A stretch of 64,000 bases of DNA from Pseudomonas sp. LS.1a (GTDB lineage: Bacteria; Pseudomonadota; Gammaproteobacteria; Pseudomonadales; Pseudomonadaceae), in the NCBI RefSeq assembly GCF_022533585.1, contig NZ_CP092827.1, positions 3,884,001 through 3,948,000 of the forward strand. Reading direction: 5' to 3'. The position numbers were made by a program, and so were the translations under genes. Below are positions 54,517 through 63,677 of this stretch, piece after piece (position 1 is the stretch's first letter; the number at the start of each line of letters is the position of its first letter). The notes under the pieces were generated by a model. That model was not told where the DNA came from. It saw only the letters and a program-made list of their open reading frames with translations, and made no database searches.

Positions 54517-54630
54517 CGCCTGTGCCGGCCCTTTCGCGGGTAAACCCGCTCCCACAGGGACCGCGCTGCTCTTGAAACTGGCGCTGTACCTGTGGGAGCG
54601 GGTTTACCCGCGAAAGGGCCGGCACAGGCG
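54517..54630. repeat. REP inverted pair with 42-bp perfect arms
   Basis: Arms 54517-54558 and 54589-54630 are exact complements (cgcctgtgccggccctttcg then cgggtaaacccgctcccaca gg) with a 30-base spacer. It begins 8 bases after the fabB terminator hairpin and ends 5 bases before the amidohydrolase stop. Confidence 0.92.
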
Positions 54631-54635
54631 AAATA

Positions 54636-55634
54636 CTATTGCTTAGGCAACACAGCCAGAAAATTCTCCCTGGCCACTTTGTTGGCAACTTGTTCCGGCA
54701 ATGCATCCAGAAACGGCCTGAACCCGTGCATCTGCTCCCCAAGGCTGTCAAACCGCCCCACCACATCCGAACCCAGCATGAAACGCTCCGGATACTTCTC
54801 GACCAGCGCCAGCCACTCCTTGCGCGGCTCCCCCTGGTCATCCAGCAGATAAGGCTCCAGCACACTCCACGACAAATCGACATACAGGTTCGGGTAGTCC
54901 TCCAGCAACCGCGTCAGCACCGGCAGCAGAAAATCCATCTGCGTCTGGTGCCGGTGTATCTCCATGCTGCTGCCGGCATGCGCCCAGATGAACCGCGTGT
55001 GCGGGTGATTGCGCAGCGGCTCTTCGATCTCCGCCAGGTACAGCGGGTTGCGCTCACGCTTGGAGGTGATGTTGGAATGCAGCAGCACCGGCAGGTCGCG
55101 CTCGGCCGCCAGGTGGTAGATACGTGTCATCGCTTCGTTGTTGGCGCGCGGCGTGTCACCGCTGGTCAGTGCCGTCAGGTCATCGTGGCGGGTGAACACC
55201 TCGCCAATGCCCTGCCAGAGCCCCGGGTACAGTTCGAGCATGCGCTCGATATGGCTGGCAGCGTTCTTGTCCACCGGGTTGAAGCCGGCCAGGAACGGAT
55301 GAAAGCGCCGGCGCTGCTCGTCGGGCAATTTCTGCAGCGCCGCGGCCACGTAGGTGTCGGTGGCGCTGTACCAGTAGGCTTCGGCGTCATCCCCGGCGTA
55401 ATAGCGCGGGCGCTTGGGCTCATCCTCGTGCCATTTCTTGGCCACCGGGATGCCGGAGATCATCGACTGCTCGATGCCCGCAGCATCCATGGCCTTGATC
55501 AACGCCGGCATGCCCTCGCTTTCCTGGAAAAAGTCGACATAGTGCAGGTGGGCATCACTGTAGCGGTAGTCGCGTGCCTGGGCCTGGCACATACAACCGG
55601 ACAACAGCAGGCAGGCCAGCGCTCTGGCAAACAT
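54636..55634 (-). CDS. Lipoprotein amidohydrolase (PF04909-type metal-dependent hydrolase)
   Basis: 332 residues from MFARALACLLLSGCMCQAQA; GGAAG 8-9 bases upstream supports the start. The lipobox LLSGC predicts an acylated envelope protein. TIM-barrel amidohydrolase motifs follow: SDAHLHYVDF (metal His pair), PVLLHSNITS, FIWAHAGSSM and FMLGSDVVGRF (late Asp). This matches the amidohydrolase 2 family of decarboxylases and lactonases. Substrate unknown. It converges with fabB and is divergent from the pirin gene. Confidence 0.82.
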   Translation of the reverse strand: MFARALACLLLSGCMCQAQARDYRYSDAHLHYVDFFQESEGMPALIKAMDAAGIEQSMISGIPVAKKWHEDEPKRPRYYAGDDAEAYWYSATDTYVAAALQKLPDEQRRRFHPFLAGFNPVDKNAASHIERMLELYPGLWQGIGEVFTRHDDLTALTSGDTPRANNEAMTRIYHLAAERDLPVLLHSNITSKRERNPLYLAEIEEPLRNHPHTRFIWAHAGSSMEIHRHQTQMDFLLPVLTRLLEDYPNLYVDLSWSVLEPYLLDDQGEPRKEWLALVEKYPERFMLGSDVVGRFDSLGEQMHGFRPFLDALPEQVANKVARENFLAVLPKQ

Positions 55635-55751
55635 CGGCAGCTTCCTTCTTCGAGTACGAAAAGAGTAGACCGGCAGGCCAACGAGACGGTTCAGCCACAA
55701 CAGGCAAACCGTTATGCTTGAAGCACTTCCACCTCGTCTGGAGCCGCACCC

Positions 55752-56615
55752 ATGAGCAGCCCCCTGGTCATCCGCCCACGCGCCGAATCGGTCGAGGGCC
55801 AGCCGATCCTGCGCCCGCTGCCATCGGCCCAGTGCCGCAGCGTCGGCCCGTTCGTGTTTTTCGACCATATGCTCGAAACCGACTATGCCCCGGGGCATGG
55901 CATGGACATCCGCCAGCATCCGCATATCGGCCTGTCGACCCTGACCTACCTGTTCGAAGGGGCAATCCTGCACAAGGACAGCCTTGGCTCGGACCAGCGG
56001 GTGCTACCTGGTGATGTCAGCTGGATGACGGCTGGCAGCGGCGTGGCCCACGTTGAGCGCACGCCTGAAGATGCCCTGGCCCATGGTTCACGCCTGCACG
56101 GGTTGCAGGTATGGCTGGCCTCGCCGCGCGAACATGAGCAAGGCGCGCCCAGCTACAGTCATCACCCGGCGGCGAGCCTGCCGGTCAGTGACAGCCTCGG
56201 GGTGCGCATCTGCATGATTGCCGGTAGCGGGTTCTGCCTGGAATCGCCGGTGCCAGTACTCTCCCCTACCCTTTACGCGCATGTGCGGATGCAGCCGGCA
56301 ACCACCTTGCTGGTGCCGAATGAGCATGCGCAGCGGGCGCTGTACCTGCTCGATGGTGAGCTGATGATGAACGATGAGGACGTGGAGCCGTGCAGCCTGG
56401 TGGTGCTACCGGAGGGCGAAGAGGTGACGCTGTACGCGGAAAGTGAGTGCCAGTTGGTGCTGATTGGTGGCGCGCCACTGGATGGGCCGCGGCGGATGAA
56501 CTGGAATTTTGTCGCCAGTGATGTGGAACTGATCGAACAGGCCCGAGCCAGGTGGGCTGCGGGGGATTGGCCGGTGGTGCCGGGGGAAACTTCGAGGATC
56601 GAGCTGCCGCGCTGA
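55752..56615 (+). CDS. Pirin family protein
   Basis: 287 residues, bicupin pirin fold. The N-terminal cupin has the metal-binding set in DIRQHPHIGLSTLTYLFEG and SGVAHVERTPED (His, His, His, Glu), after the family motif VGPFVFFDHMLE. The C-terminal cupin reads VRMQPATTLLVPNEHAQRAL. E. coli YhhW, of this family, has quercetinase activity in vitro; the physiological role here is unknown. Confidence 0.9.
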   Translation: MSSPLVIRPRAESVEGQPILRPLPSAQCRSVGPFVFFDHMLETDYAPGHGMDIRQHPHIGLSTLTYLFEGAILHKDSLGSDQRVLPGDVSWMTAGSGVAHVERTPEDALAHGSRLHGLQVWLASPREHEQGAPSYSHHPAASLPVSDSLGVRICMIAGSGFCLESPVPVLSPTLYAHVRMQPATTLLVPNEHAQRALYLLDGELMMNDEDVEPCSLVVLPEGEEVTLYAESECQLVLIGGAPLDGPRRMNWNFVASDVELIEQARARWAAGDWPVVPGETSRIELPR

Positions 56616-56618
56616 TTT

Positions 56619-56639
56619 GGGGGCCGCTCTGCGGCCCCC
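56619..56639. terminator. Hairpin between convergent pirin and dienelactone hydrolase genes
   Basis: 9-bp perfect stem GGGGGCCGC/GCGGCCCCC with TCT loop, right after the pirin stop. No T-run on either strand, so it is a weak bidirectional terminator at best. Confidence 0.5.
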
Positions 56640-56646
56640 TGCAATG

Positions 56647-57372
56647 TCAGCGCTGGAACACTTCGGTCAGCAGGTTGTGCATTGAGCGGAACGCCCGCTC
56701 CGAGGTACGCCGGTCATACTGCATCTTGCCCGGCACGTTGGCGCTCGGGTCGGTAAACGAGTGCACCGCGCCGCCATAGCTCAGCAATTGCCAGTCAACC
56801 TTGGCCGCATTCATCTCCGCCTCGAACGCCGGCAACTGCTCCTTCGGCACCAGCGGATCGGAAGCGCCATGCAGCACCAGCACCGAGCCCTTGATGCGCT
56901 TGGCATCTTCAGGGTTCGGCGTGTCCAGCGTGCCATGGAACGACACCGCCGCACGCAGATCGGCACCGGTACGGGCCAACTCCAGGGCGCAGCAGCCACC
57001 AAAGCAGAAGCCAAACGTGCCCACCTTGCCCGGCTCCAGCAGCGCCTTCGACTGCCCCAACAGTTGCGCCAGGGCTTCCTGCATGCGCTTGCGCAATTCG
57101 CCCCGGTCGTTCTTCAACGGCATCATCGCCGCGCCAGCTTCGTCGGCATTGGACGGGCGCACCGATTGCCCATACAGGTCGGCAATCAGCACCACATAAC
57201 CCTTCTCGGCCACTTCCTTGGCAATGCGCTCTGCCCCTTCGCCAATACCCATCCAGTTCGGTGCCATCACCAGGCCTGGGCGGCCCAGCGCCCCTGGCTC
57301 ATGGACCAGACGGCTTTCGTAGGTCTTGCCGGACAGGTGATAAACCAGCGATTCGACGATTACTTTGCTCAT
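56647..57372 (-). CDS. Dienelactone hydrolase family protein
   Basis: 241 residues from MSKVIVESLVYHLSGKTYES, with AAGGAG well placed. Alpha/beta hydrolase fold using a cysteine nucleophile: C123 in FGFCFGGCCAL; the acid is in VLHGASDPLVP and the His in SYGGAVHSFTDP. Dienelactone hydrolases open the lactone ring in chloroaromatic breakdown, but many chromosomal homologues outside such clusters, like this one, have unknown substrates. Confidence 0.88.
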   Translation of the reverse strand: MSKVIVESLVYHLSGKTYESRLVHEPGALGRPGLVMAPNWMGIGEGAERIAKEVAEKGYVVLIADLYGQSVRPSNADEAGAAMMPLKNDRGELRKRMQEALAQLLGQSKALLEPGKVGTFGFCFGGCCALELARTGADLRAAVSFHGTLDTPNPEDAKRIKGSVLVLHGASDPLVPKEQLPAFEAEMNAAKVDWQLLSYGGAVHSFTDPSANVPGKMQYDRRTSERAFRSMHNLLTEVFQR

Positions 57373-57411
57373 CAAGCACTCCTTTGGCACTCGTCATGAA
57401 AAAGGCAGTCA

Positions 57412-57437
57412 TGAAAAAGCCCGCCGAAGCGGGCTTT
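57412..57437 (-). terminator. Rho-independent terminator of htpG
   Basis: 9-bp stem AAAGCCCGC/GCGGGCTTT with a 4-base loop and, in the minus direction, a following T-run (TTTTTC). It starts 14 bases after the htpG stop. Confidence 0.92.
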
Positions 57438-57450
57438 CCTATGCATCAAC

Positions 57451-59355
57451 TCAAGCAGACAGCTCGACCAGCAGCTTGTTCAGGCGACGAACGTAAGCCG
57501 CCGGGTCCTTCAGGCTGTCACCGGCCGCCAGGGCCGCCTGATCGAACAGGATGTGCGACAGTTCGGCGAAGCGGTCTTCGCTCTGCTCGTTGTCCAGCTT
57601 CTCGATCAGCGGGTGGGTCGGGTTGAACTCGAAGATCGGCTTGGACTCCGGTACCTTCTGCCCGCTGGCTTCGAGGATCTGGCGCATCTGCAGGCCGAGG
57701 TCCTGCTCACCGATGGCCAGGATCGCCGGCGAGTCGGTCAGGCGGTGCGACACGCGCACTTCGGCCACGCTGTCACCCAGCGCGCCTTTCAGGCGCTCGA
57801 CCAGGCCTTCCTTGTCTTTGGCGACTTCTTCCTGGGCCTTCTTGTCTTCTTCCGAATCCAGCTTGCCCAGGTCCAGGTCGCCACGGGCGACGTCGACGAA
57901 GGCCTTGCCGTCAAACTCGTTGAGGTAGCTCATCAGCCACTCGTCGATACGGTCGGTCAGCAGCAGCACTTCGATGCCTTTCTTGCGGAAGACTTCCAGG
58001 TGCGGGCTGTTCTTGACCTGCGCGTACGACTCGCCGGTGAGGTAGTAGATCTTGTCCTGACCTTCCTTGGCGCGGGCCAGGTAGTCGGCCAGCGCGACGC
58101 TCTGCTCGCCGCTGTCGTCCTGGGTGGAGGCGAAGCGCAGCAGGCCGGCGATCTTTTCCTTGTTGGCGAAGTCTTCGGCCGGGCCTTCCTTCAGCACCTG
58201 GCCGAAGTTCTTCCAGAAGCCCTTGTACTGCTCGGGCTCGTTCTTCGCCAGTTTCTCCAGCATGTCCAGCACGCGCTTGGTCAGCGCGGTCTTCATCGAA
58301 TCGATGATCGGGTCTTTCTGCAGGATTTCACGCGACACGTTCAGCGACAGGTCGTTGGAATCGACCACACCCTTGATGAAGCGCAGGTACAGCGGCAGGA
58401 ACGACTCGGCCTGGTCCATGATGAACACGCGCTGCACGTACAGCTTCAGGCCGCGTGGCGCTTCGCGCTGGTACAGGTCGAACGGCGCGCGGGCCGGCAC
58501 GTACAGTAGCGAGTTGTATTCGAGCTTGCCTTCGACCTTGTTGTGGCTCCAGGTCAGCGGGTTTTCGAAATCATGGCCGATGTGCTTGTAGAACTCCTGG
58601 TACTCCTCGTCCTTGATCTCGGTACGCGGACGGGTCCACAGGGCGCTGGCGCGGTTGACGGTTTCCCACTCTTCGGCCGGCTGTTCTTCGCCTTCGGCGG
58701 CTGCTTGCTCCTTTGGCAGCTGGATCGGCATGGCGATGTGGTCGGAATACTTCTTGACCACGTTGCGCAGGCGCCAGCCATCGGCAAACTCCTGTTCGTC
58801 CTTCTTCAGGTGCAGAACGATGCGGGTACCGCGCTGTGGCTTGTCGATGGTGGCGACTTCGAACTCGCCTTCGCCTTTCGACGACCAGTGCACGCCTTCA
58901 GCGGCCGGCTGGCCAGCGCGGCGGCTGTACACATCGACCTTGTCGGCCACGATGAACGCAGAGTAGAAGCCCACACCGAACTGACCGATCAGGTGCGAGT
59001 CCTTCTTCTGGTCGCCGGTGAGGTTCTTCATGAAGTCGGCAGTGCCGGACTTGGCGATGGTGCCCAGGTGGGCGATGACGTCTTCGCGGCTCATGCCGAT
59101 GCCGTTGTCTTCGAGGGTCACGGTACCGGCGTCCTTGTCGAAGCTCAGGCGAATCTTCAGGTCGGCGTCGCCTTCGAACAGCTCTGGCTTGGCCAGGGCC
59201 TCGAAACGCAGCTTGTCGGCGGCGTCGGAGGCGTTGGAGATCAATTCACGCAGGAAGATCTCCTTGTTCGAATACAGGGAATGGATCATGAGGTGCAGCA
59301 GCTGCTTTACCTCGGTCTGGAAGCCCAGCGTTTCTTTTTGAGTCTCCACACTCAT
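57451..59355 (-). CDS. htpG: Chaperone protein HtpG (Hsp90)
   Basis: 634 residues from [20 protein letters not shown]. The N-terminal GHKL ATP-binding domain is clear: [20 protein letters not shown] (Asn for Mg), [20 protein letters not shown], and [18 protein letters not shown]. The middle domain contains [17 protein letters not shown], and the C-terminal dimerisation domain ends the protein. The upstream region has a near-ideal sigma-32 promoter at 59432-59459, so heat induction is expected. Confidence 0.98.
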   Translation of the reverse strand: MSVETQKETLGFQTEVKQLLHLMIHSLYSNKEIFLRELISNASDAADKLRFEALAKPELFEGDADLKIRLSFDKDAGTVTLEDNGIGMSREDVIAHLGTIAKSGTADFMKNLTGDQKKDSHLIGQFGVGFYSAFIVADKVDVYSRRAGQPAAEGVHWSSKGEGEFEVATIDKPQRGTRIVLHLKKDEQEFADGWRLRNVVKKYSDHIAMPIQLPKEQAAAEGEEQPAEEWETVNRASALWTRPRTEIKDEEYQEFYKHIGHDFENPLTWSHNKVEGKLEYNSLLYVPARAPFDLYQREAPRGLKLYVQRVFIMDQAESFLPLYLRFIKGVVDSNDLSLNVSREILQKDPIIDSMKTALTKRVLDMLEKLAKNEPEQYKGFWKNFGQVLKEGPAEDFANKEKIAGLLRFASTQDDSGEQSVALADYLARAKEGQDKIYYLTGESYAQVKNSPHLEVFRKKGIEVLLLTDRIDEWLMSYLNEFDGKAFVDVARGDLDLGKLDSEEDKKAQEEVAKDKEGLVERLKGALGDSVAEVRVSHRLTDSPAILAIGEQDLGLQMRQILEASGQKVPESKPIFEFNPTHPLIEKLDNEQSEDRFAELSHILFDQAALAAGDSLKDPAAYVRRLNKLLVELSA

Positions 59356-59425
59356 GGTCTTCAAAACTCCGATCTGATGGCAGTTGACGCCTGGCGGCCG
59401 GTTCGGCCTGCGTTAGCGGCGGATG

Positions 59426-59908
59426 TCATGCAGATGGGGGCTGCCCGGATGATTTCAAGGGCTTTTCCGGTTCGATCTTGAAATGTGCGCGAGCCGTGGC
59501 AATCGGCGACTGCCTGTCACCCTGCCAGGCGGTGATGGCCACATTGGTCACCCGCCGCCCCTGGCGCCATAGCTGGCACTGGGCGTAGGTATCGCGAAAG
59601 TGCCCGGCACGCAGGTAATCGATGGAGAAGTCGATGATCTTCGGAATGCTCGCGCTCTCGCTGAAGATCAGCAGGTACAGCGCTGCCGACAGCTCCATGA
59701 AGCCCGCGATCACCCCACCGTGGATGGCCGGCAGCAGCGGGTTGCCGATGTTGTCCTGGCTGGCTGGCAGACGGAACAGCAGGTCATCGCCTTCGCGCTC
59801 GCATTCGATGCCGATCAGGCCGGCATAGGGGATCAGCGCCAGCAAAGGCCGATAGTCGCCCACCGCGTGGGCGGCGTTGAGCTGTTGGCGAACCTCGCGT
59901 GGAATCAT
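59426..59908 (-). CDS. PaaI-family hotdog thioesterase
   Basis: 160 residues from MIPREVRQQLNAAHAVGDYR. Hotdog fold with the HGG motif PAIHGGVIAGFMELSAALYL, which replaces the catalytic helix-start of 4HBT/PaaI thioesterases, and the later strand FSIDYLRAGHFRDTYAQCQL. Probably hydrolyses an acyl-CoA thioester; substrate unknown. Its start overlaps the stop of a second thioesterase (ATGA). The 3' coding end contains the htpG heat-shock promoter. Confidence 0.87.
   Translation of the reverse strand: MIPREVRQQLNAAHAVGDYRPLLALIPYAGLIGIECEREGDDLLFRLPASQDNIGNPLLPAIHGGVIAGFMELSAALYLLIFSESASIPKIIDFSIDYLRAGHFRDTYAQCQLWRQGRRVTNVAITAWQGDRQSPIATARAHFKIEPEKPLKSSGQPPSA
59432..59459 (-). promoter_or_regulatory. 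Sigma-32 heat-shock promoter of htpG
   Basis: On the minus strand CTTGAAA is followed after 13 bases by CCCCATCT, an exact match to the sigma-32 consensus (CTTGAAA, 11-16 bases, CCCCATnT). The -10 end is 77 bases ahead of the htpG ATG. It lies within the last codons of the upstream thioesterase gene. Confidence 0.88.
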
Positions 59909-60381
59909 GCCCCGCCCTCCTTCAGGCTGTTGCCGAAGCGGATGCCACCCTTGATCTCCTGGCCCAGGCGCATGAACGTGCCCACCACCTGGCAGATCGG
60001 CTGGGCGGGGTCGTCCTGGTAGGCCGTGCCACGGGTGAAGATGACATCGCGGGTGACCCGGTAGCACTGGGCGTGGCCGTAGATGTCCTTGCCGGGCTCG
60101 GCCGGGTGCATGTAGTCGATGCGCAGGTCCAGTGTCGGGCATACCTCGAAGCGCGGCAGCACGCACAGCGTGGCCATGCCGCAGGTGGTGTCCATCAGCG
60201 TGGTCAGCGCGCCGCCATGCACGGCGCCGGTCTGCGGGTTGCCGACGATGGCCGGCGACCAGGGCAGGACCAGAGTCATGCCATCGGCATTGGTTTGCGC
60301 CACGCGCATTTGCAACAACTGACAATGTTTCAGGGCCGAGAGAAAACGCTCGGCCATGGCCATCAAGGTCGATTCGCTCAT
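59905..60381 (-). CDS. PaaI-family hotdog thioesterase
   Basis: 158 residues from MSESTLMAMAERFLSALKHC. Hotdog fold with GAVHGGALTTLMDTTCGMAT and the strand TLDLRIDYMHPAEPGKDIYG, typical of the PaaI/4HBT group. First of two overlapping thioesterase genes; the two are paralogous in fold but differ greatly in sequence, so they may form a heteromeric enzyme or act on different acyl-CoAs. Divergent from the lipoprotein gene. Confidence 0.87.
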   Translation of the reverse strand: MSESTLMAMAERFLSALKHCQLLQMRVAQTNADGMTLVLPWSPAIVGNPQTGAVHGGALTTLMDTTCGMATLCVLPRFEVCPTLDLRIDYMHPAEPGKDIYGHAQCYRVTRDVIFTRGTAYQDDPAQPICQVVGTFMRLGQEIKGGIRFGNSLKEGGA

Positions 60382-60464
60382 AGGCTGTTTCCACGCGCAC
60401 TGCCGCAGCGCATAAAATCGTTAAAAAGTCCATATAGAACGGGGCGTTATATATGTGTAATCTT

Positions 60465-60482
60465 CGCGGAACTTATTCCGCG
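60465..60482 (+). promoter_or_regulatory. Hairpin in the leader of the Ala-rich lipoprotein gene
   Basis: 7-bp perfect stem CGCGGAA/TTCCGCG with a CTTA loop, 52 bases before the ATG. It may affect mRNA stability or be a protein site; nothing further can be said. Confidence 0.35.
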
Positions 60483-60534
60483 TAGTTGCACTCGAAGGAA
60501 CAAGTCACTTATTCCACCAAGGAGAAACACCCCC

Positions 60535-60846
60535 ATGCGTAAACCTTTTGCTTTTGCTCTGATGCTGGCCGCAGCCATGGGCCTGGCCGCTTGCGATAAA
60601 GCGAGCGAAGACAAAGCCCAGGACGCACAGCAACACGCCGAACAAGCCCAGGAAAAAGCGGGCGAAGCTCAGGATAAGATGAACGAGGCTGCCAAGGAAA
60701 ACGCCGAAGCCGCCAAAGATCAGGCCGAAGCCGAGCAGAAGGCCGCCGAAGAAGCCGCTCCGGCTACTCCGGCTCCAGAAGCCGCGCCAGCCGCCCCGGC
60801 AACAGAAGCTGCTCCAGCTGCACCGGCCGAACCTGCCAAGCAGTAA
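60535..60846 (+). CDS. Small Ala/Glu-rich lipoprotein
   Basis: 103 residues from MRKPFAFALMLAAAMGLAAC, with AAGGAG 10 bases upstream. The lipobox LAAC (Cys20) predicts lipid anchoring. Residues 21-75 are a charged, heptad-like helical stretch (EDKAQDAQQHAEQAQEKAGE, NEAAKENAEAAKDQAEAEQK), and the end is Ala/Pro-rich. It resembles small abundant envelope lipoproteins that span or stiffen the periplasm, but the function is unknown. A strong terminator follows, suggesting a highly transcribed single gene. Confidence 0.85.
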   Translation: MRKPFAFALMLAAAMGLAACDKASEDKAQDAQQHAEQAQEKAGEAQDKMNEAAKENAEAAKDQAEAEQKAAEEAAPATPAPEAAPAAPATEAAPAAPAEPAKQ

Positions 60847-60860
60847 TCGGCTAAAACAAG

Positions 60861-60888
60861 AAAACCCGACAATTGTCGGGTTTTTTTG
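60861..60888. terminator. Bidirectional terminator between lipoprotein and DUF599 genes
   Basis: Perfect palindrome AAAACCCGACAATTGTCGGGTTTT followed by T-runs in the plus direction; the minus direction also ends in TTTT. It serves both convergent genes. Confidence 0.93.
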
Positions 60889-60914
60889 TGCCTGAAACTT
60901 ATGGATTAAACGTT

Positions 60915-61664
60915 TCAGGTGCCCGCTGCGGTGGTTTCCTTGGCAGGTTCGATCGAGATACTTTCAGTCGGTGTGAACACCATCACATCCAGCACATCCG
61001 AATGGAACTCGCGGCGATACAGAATCAGCACTACCCCGACACTCATGACCATGAACAACCAAGGGCTGATGAACCAGCTCAACATGGCCATGCCGAAGTA
61101 ATAGGAACGCAGGCCCAAGTTGAACTGGTTGGCGGCAAGTGACAGCACCCGAGCCGCCCGCGAGGCGAATGCCTTGCGCTCCAGTTCATTGACCAGCCGT
61201 TCGCCGATCATCGGCGCCGAGCCCACCAGTACTGCGGCGAAGTTGTATTGGCGCATGCACCAGCTGAAGGTGAAAAAGGCGTAGACGAACACCATGGCCA
61301 GGCACAGCAGCTTGATCTCCGACATGCCCTGGGAGGTCTGCTGCACCAGCGGCAGGTCGGCCAGCAGCGACAGCGCCCGGTCGGAGGCCCCGAGCACGGT
61401 GAGGATGCCTGCGAGGATGATCAGGGTGCTGGAGGCGAAGAACGAGGCGTTGCGCTCGAGGTTGCCGATCACGCTGGCATCGGCGATGCGGTTGTCGCGC
61501 AGCAGCATGCGGCGCATCCAGTCTTCGCGGTACAGGTGCAGCACGCTGGCCAGGCACGCGGTGTCGCGGCCCTTCCAGATGGCATAGCGGGTGTACCCGC
61601 CCCAGCACAGGGCGAACCAGGCGATGGCCAACAGGTTGTTGAAGTTGCTTTGGATGAAGTTCAT
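60915..61664 (-). CDS. DUF599 family inner-membrane protein
   Basis: 249 residues from MNFIQSNFNNLLAIAWFALC. About four membrane helices; the DUF599 pattern is visible in REDWMRRMLLRDNRIADASV and IGNLERNASFFASSTLIILAG, then FFTFSWCMRQYNFAAVLVGS and NQFNLGLRSYYFGMAMLSWF. Function unknown. Longer in-frame starts lie upstream but are not needed. It is separated from brnQ by a REP copy and the brnQ terminator. Confidence 0.88.
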   Translation of the reverse strand: MNFIQSNFNNLLAIAWFALCWGGYTRYAIWKGRDTACLASVLHLYREDWMRRMLLRDNRIADASVIGNLERNASFFASSTLIILAGILTVLGASDRALSLLADLPLVQQTSQGMSEIKLLCLAMVFVYAFFTFSWCMRQYNFAAVLVGSAPMIGERLVNELERKAFASRAARVLSLAANQFNLGLRSYYFGMAMLSWFISPWLFMVMSVGVVLILYRREFHSDVLDVMVFTPTESISIEPAKETTAAGT

Positions 61665-61768
61665 GCAGGATTCCCGAGAGGGCCAGATACCTGAAGGATA
61701 GGGACCGGATTTCGACGCTGGCAAGCGGCAAAAGGCACACATCCATCCTGATATTTGCACTGCTCATC

Positions 61769-61803
61769 CCGGCCTCTTCGCGGCCACGCCCGCTCCCACA
61801 GGT
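61769..61803. repeat. REP element (single)
   Basis: ccggcctcttcgcggccacg then cccgctcccacaggt; one complete REP copy with a partial relic (ttctggtacaggc) downstream. Confidence 0.8.
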
Positions 61804-61832
61804 ACAGCGCCAATTCTGGTACAGGCAAAGAA

Positions 61833-61864
61833 AAAGCCCCGTATCCTCTCGGATACGGGGCTTT
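61833..61864 (-). terminator. Rho-independent terminator of the branched-chain amino acid carrier gene
   Basis: 14-bp perfect stem AAAGCCCCGTATCC/GGATACGGGGCTTT with a TCTC loop and a T-run (TTTTTC) in the minus direction, about 65 bases after the stop. Confidence 0.93.
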
Positions 61865-61928
61865 GAAGTTTCCACCCTTGGCGAGCACCCTTCGGCTTGT
61901 GGCCGGTGCCGCCCTCAGGCTTCGACTA

Positions 61929-63242
61929 TCAGGCCAGCGCCTCGCGCGGCTTGCCGAGCATGCGGTCGCAGGCCACGGCGCCAACCAGGGTCACCACCGA
62001 AGGCACCAGCCAGGCCAGGCCCTGGTCGCTCAGCGGCAGGTGCGCCATGAAGTCCGGCAGCACGTGGGCAATGCTGCTGCCCTTGATCGCATCGACCATG
62101 CCGAACAGCAGCGACACCAGCATCACTGGCGCCAGGATGCGGGTTGGCGAGTTCCACAGGTCCTTCACGAAGCTCAGCCCGACCACCACGATGCACGGCG
62201 GGTAGATCGCGGTGAGCACCGGGATCGAGAACATGATCAGCTTGGTCAGACCGAGGTTGGAGATCAGCAGCGAGAAGCCCGCCAGGATCACCACCAGTGC
62301 GCGGTACGACAGCGGCAGGATCTGGCTGAAGTACTCGGCGCAGGCGCAGGTCAGGCCAACCGCGGTCACCAGGCAGGCCAGCGCAATCAGCACGGCGAGG
62401 AAGCCGCTGCCCAACGAGCCGAAGGTGTGCTGCACGTAGGCATGCAGTACCGCCGCACCGTTGGTGGCGTCAGCGGCGATTTCGTGGCTGGTGGCGCCCA
62501 GGCGGAACAGGCTGATGTACACCAGGGCCAGGCCGACACCGGCGATCAGGCCGGCAATGATGGCATAGCGGGTGATCAGCTTCGGCGACTCGACACCGCG
62601 CGAGCGGATGGCGTTGACGATGACGATACCGAACACCAGGGCACCCAGGGTGTCCATGGTCAGGTAACCATCGGAGAAGCCCTTGGAGAACGCCGCGGCA
62701 GCATAGGCCGGCTGCGCTTCACCAATGGTGCCGGCAGGCAGCGCGAAGGCAGCGATGCCCAGCACCGCCAGGGCGATGATCTTCAACGGCGCCAGGAAGC
62801 GACCCACGGTGTCGAGCAGCTTGCCCGGGTACATGGACACGGCCAGTACCACCAGGAAGTACACCAGGCTGTAGATGAACAGCGCCAGCGGGCTTTCGCC
62901 GGTCAGCGGTGCAACACCCACTTCGAACGACACGGTCGCGGTACGCGGGGTGGCGAACAGCGGGCCGACCGACAGGTAGCACACGGCCGCCAGCAGGCCA
63001 CCGAAGAACTTGCCGATGGGGCTGCTCAAGGCATCCATGCCGCCGCCGACCTTGGCCAGGGCAACCACGGTGATGACCGGCAGGCCCACGGCAGTAACCA
63101 GGAAGCCCAGGGCGGCCATCCACACGTGCGGACCAGACTGCAGGCCGACGATAGGCGGGAAGATGATATTGCCCGCGCCTACGAAAAGCGCAAACGTCAT
63201 AAAGCCAAGTGCCAGAATGTCCTGGCCTTTTAAAACTTTCAT
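61929..63242 (-). CDS. brnQ: Branched-chain amino acid:cation symporter (BrnQ/BraB)
   Basis: 437 residues with about 12 membrane helices. The LIVCS family N-terminus is clear ([20 protein letters not shown]), with [20 protein letters not shown] in the middle. Imports Leu, Ile and Val with Na+ (or H+). The 437-residue BraB of P. aeruginosa is the likely counterpart by length and position near sucD. Preceded by a long leader without other genes. Confidence 0.95.
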   Translation of the reverse strand: MKVLKGQDILALGFMTFALFVGAGNIIFPPIVGLQSGPHVWMAALGFLVTAVGLPVITVVALAKVGGGMDALSSPIGKFFGGLLAAVCYLSVGPLFATPRTATVSFEVGVAPLTGESPLALFIYSLVYFLVVLAVSMYPGKLLDTVGRFLAPLKIIALAVLGIAAFALPAGTIGEAQPAYAAAAFSKGFSDGYLTMDTLGALVFGIVIVNAIRSRGVESPKLITRYAIIAGLIAGVGLALVYISLFRLGATSHEIAADATNGAAVLHAYVQHTFGSLGSGFLAVLIALACLVTAVGLTCACAEYFSQILPLSYRALVVILAGFSLLISNLGLTKLIMFSIPVLTAIYPPCIVVVGLSFVKDLWNSPTRILAPVMLVSLLFGMVDAIKGSSIAHVLPDFMAHLPLSDQGLAWLVPSVVTLVGAVACDRMLGKPREALA

Positions 63243-63549
63243 TTAAGGTAGTACCACACTGCTGAAATCGGGATTCGAGAAGGGATTTCCCCATGGGGTG
63301 GAGGAAATGCTGCCCGGCTTGATAAGCCAGACCCGTTTAGCGTGTCGTTCCCTTTTGGGGGACGGGCACAGAGTGAGCGCGTAGGGTAACTGTTTTGTCA
63401 CCTAAACGCACTGGCACAGTGCTGCTTGTCCGATGTGCGTATCTGTTTGTCGTCTGTGCAACCGGGACAGGGGGGATTATCCTCGCATTGAAACTTTCGT
63501 CTGCGTGAAAAACCCTATCAAACCCATCGAAAAATCCTTGCTGACTGTA

Positions 63550-63652
63550 CTGGCCTCTTCGCGGGTTAACCCGCTCCCACAGGTACTTCACAATGCTCAA
63601 GGTTAGTGATTTCCGGTGGGAGCGGGTTTACCCGCGAAGGGGCCGGCCCAGG
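63550..63652. repeat. REP inverted pair between brnQ and sucD
   Basis: ctcttcgcgggttaacccgc(tcccacaggt) and gtgggagcgggtttacccgc(gaaggggcc) face each other. Confidence 0.88.
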
Positions 63653-63677
63653 AATACCCAAACCCCGGAAACGACAA

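Noticed and set aside
54517..54630. Possible CRISPR repeat-spacer array because of repeated GC-rich units
   Set aside because: Only two facing copies per site, in inverted not direct orientation; these are REP pairs and no cas genes are present.
63337..63600. 87-codon minus-strand frame upstream of brnQ
   Set aside because: Its start lies in a REP copy (MSIVKYLWERVNPRRGQ is REP translation) and the rest has no recognisable features.
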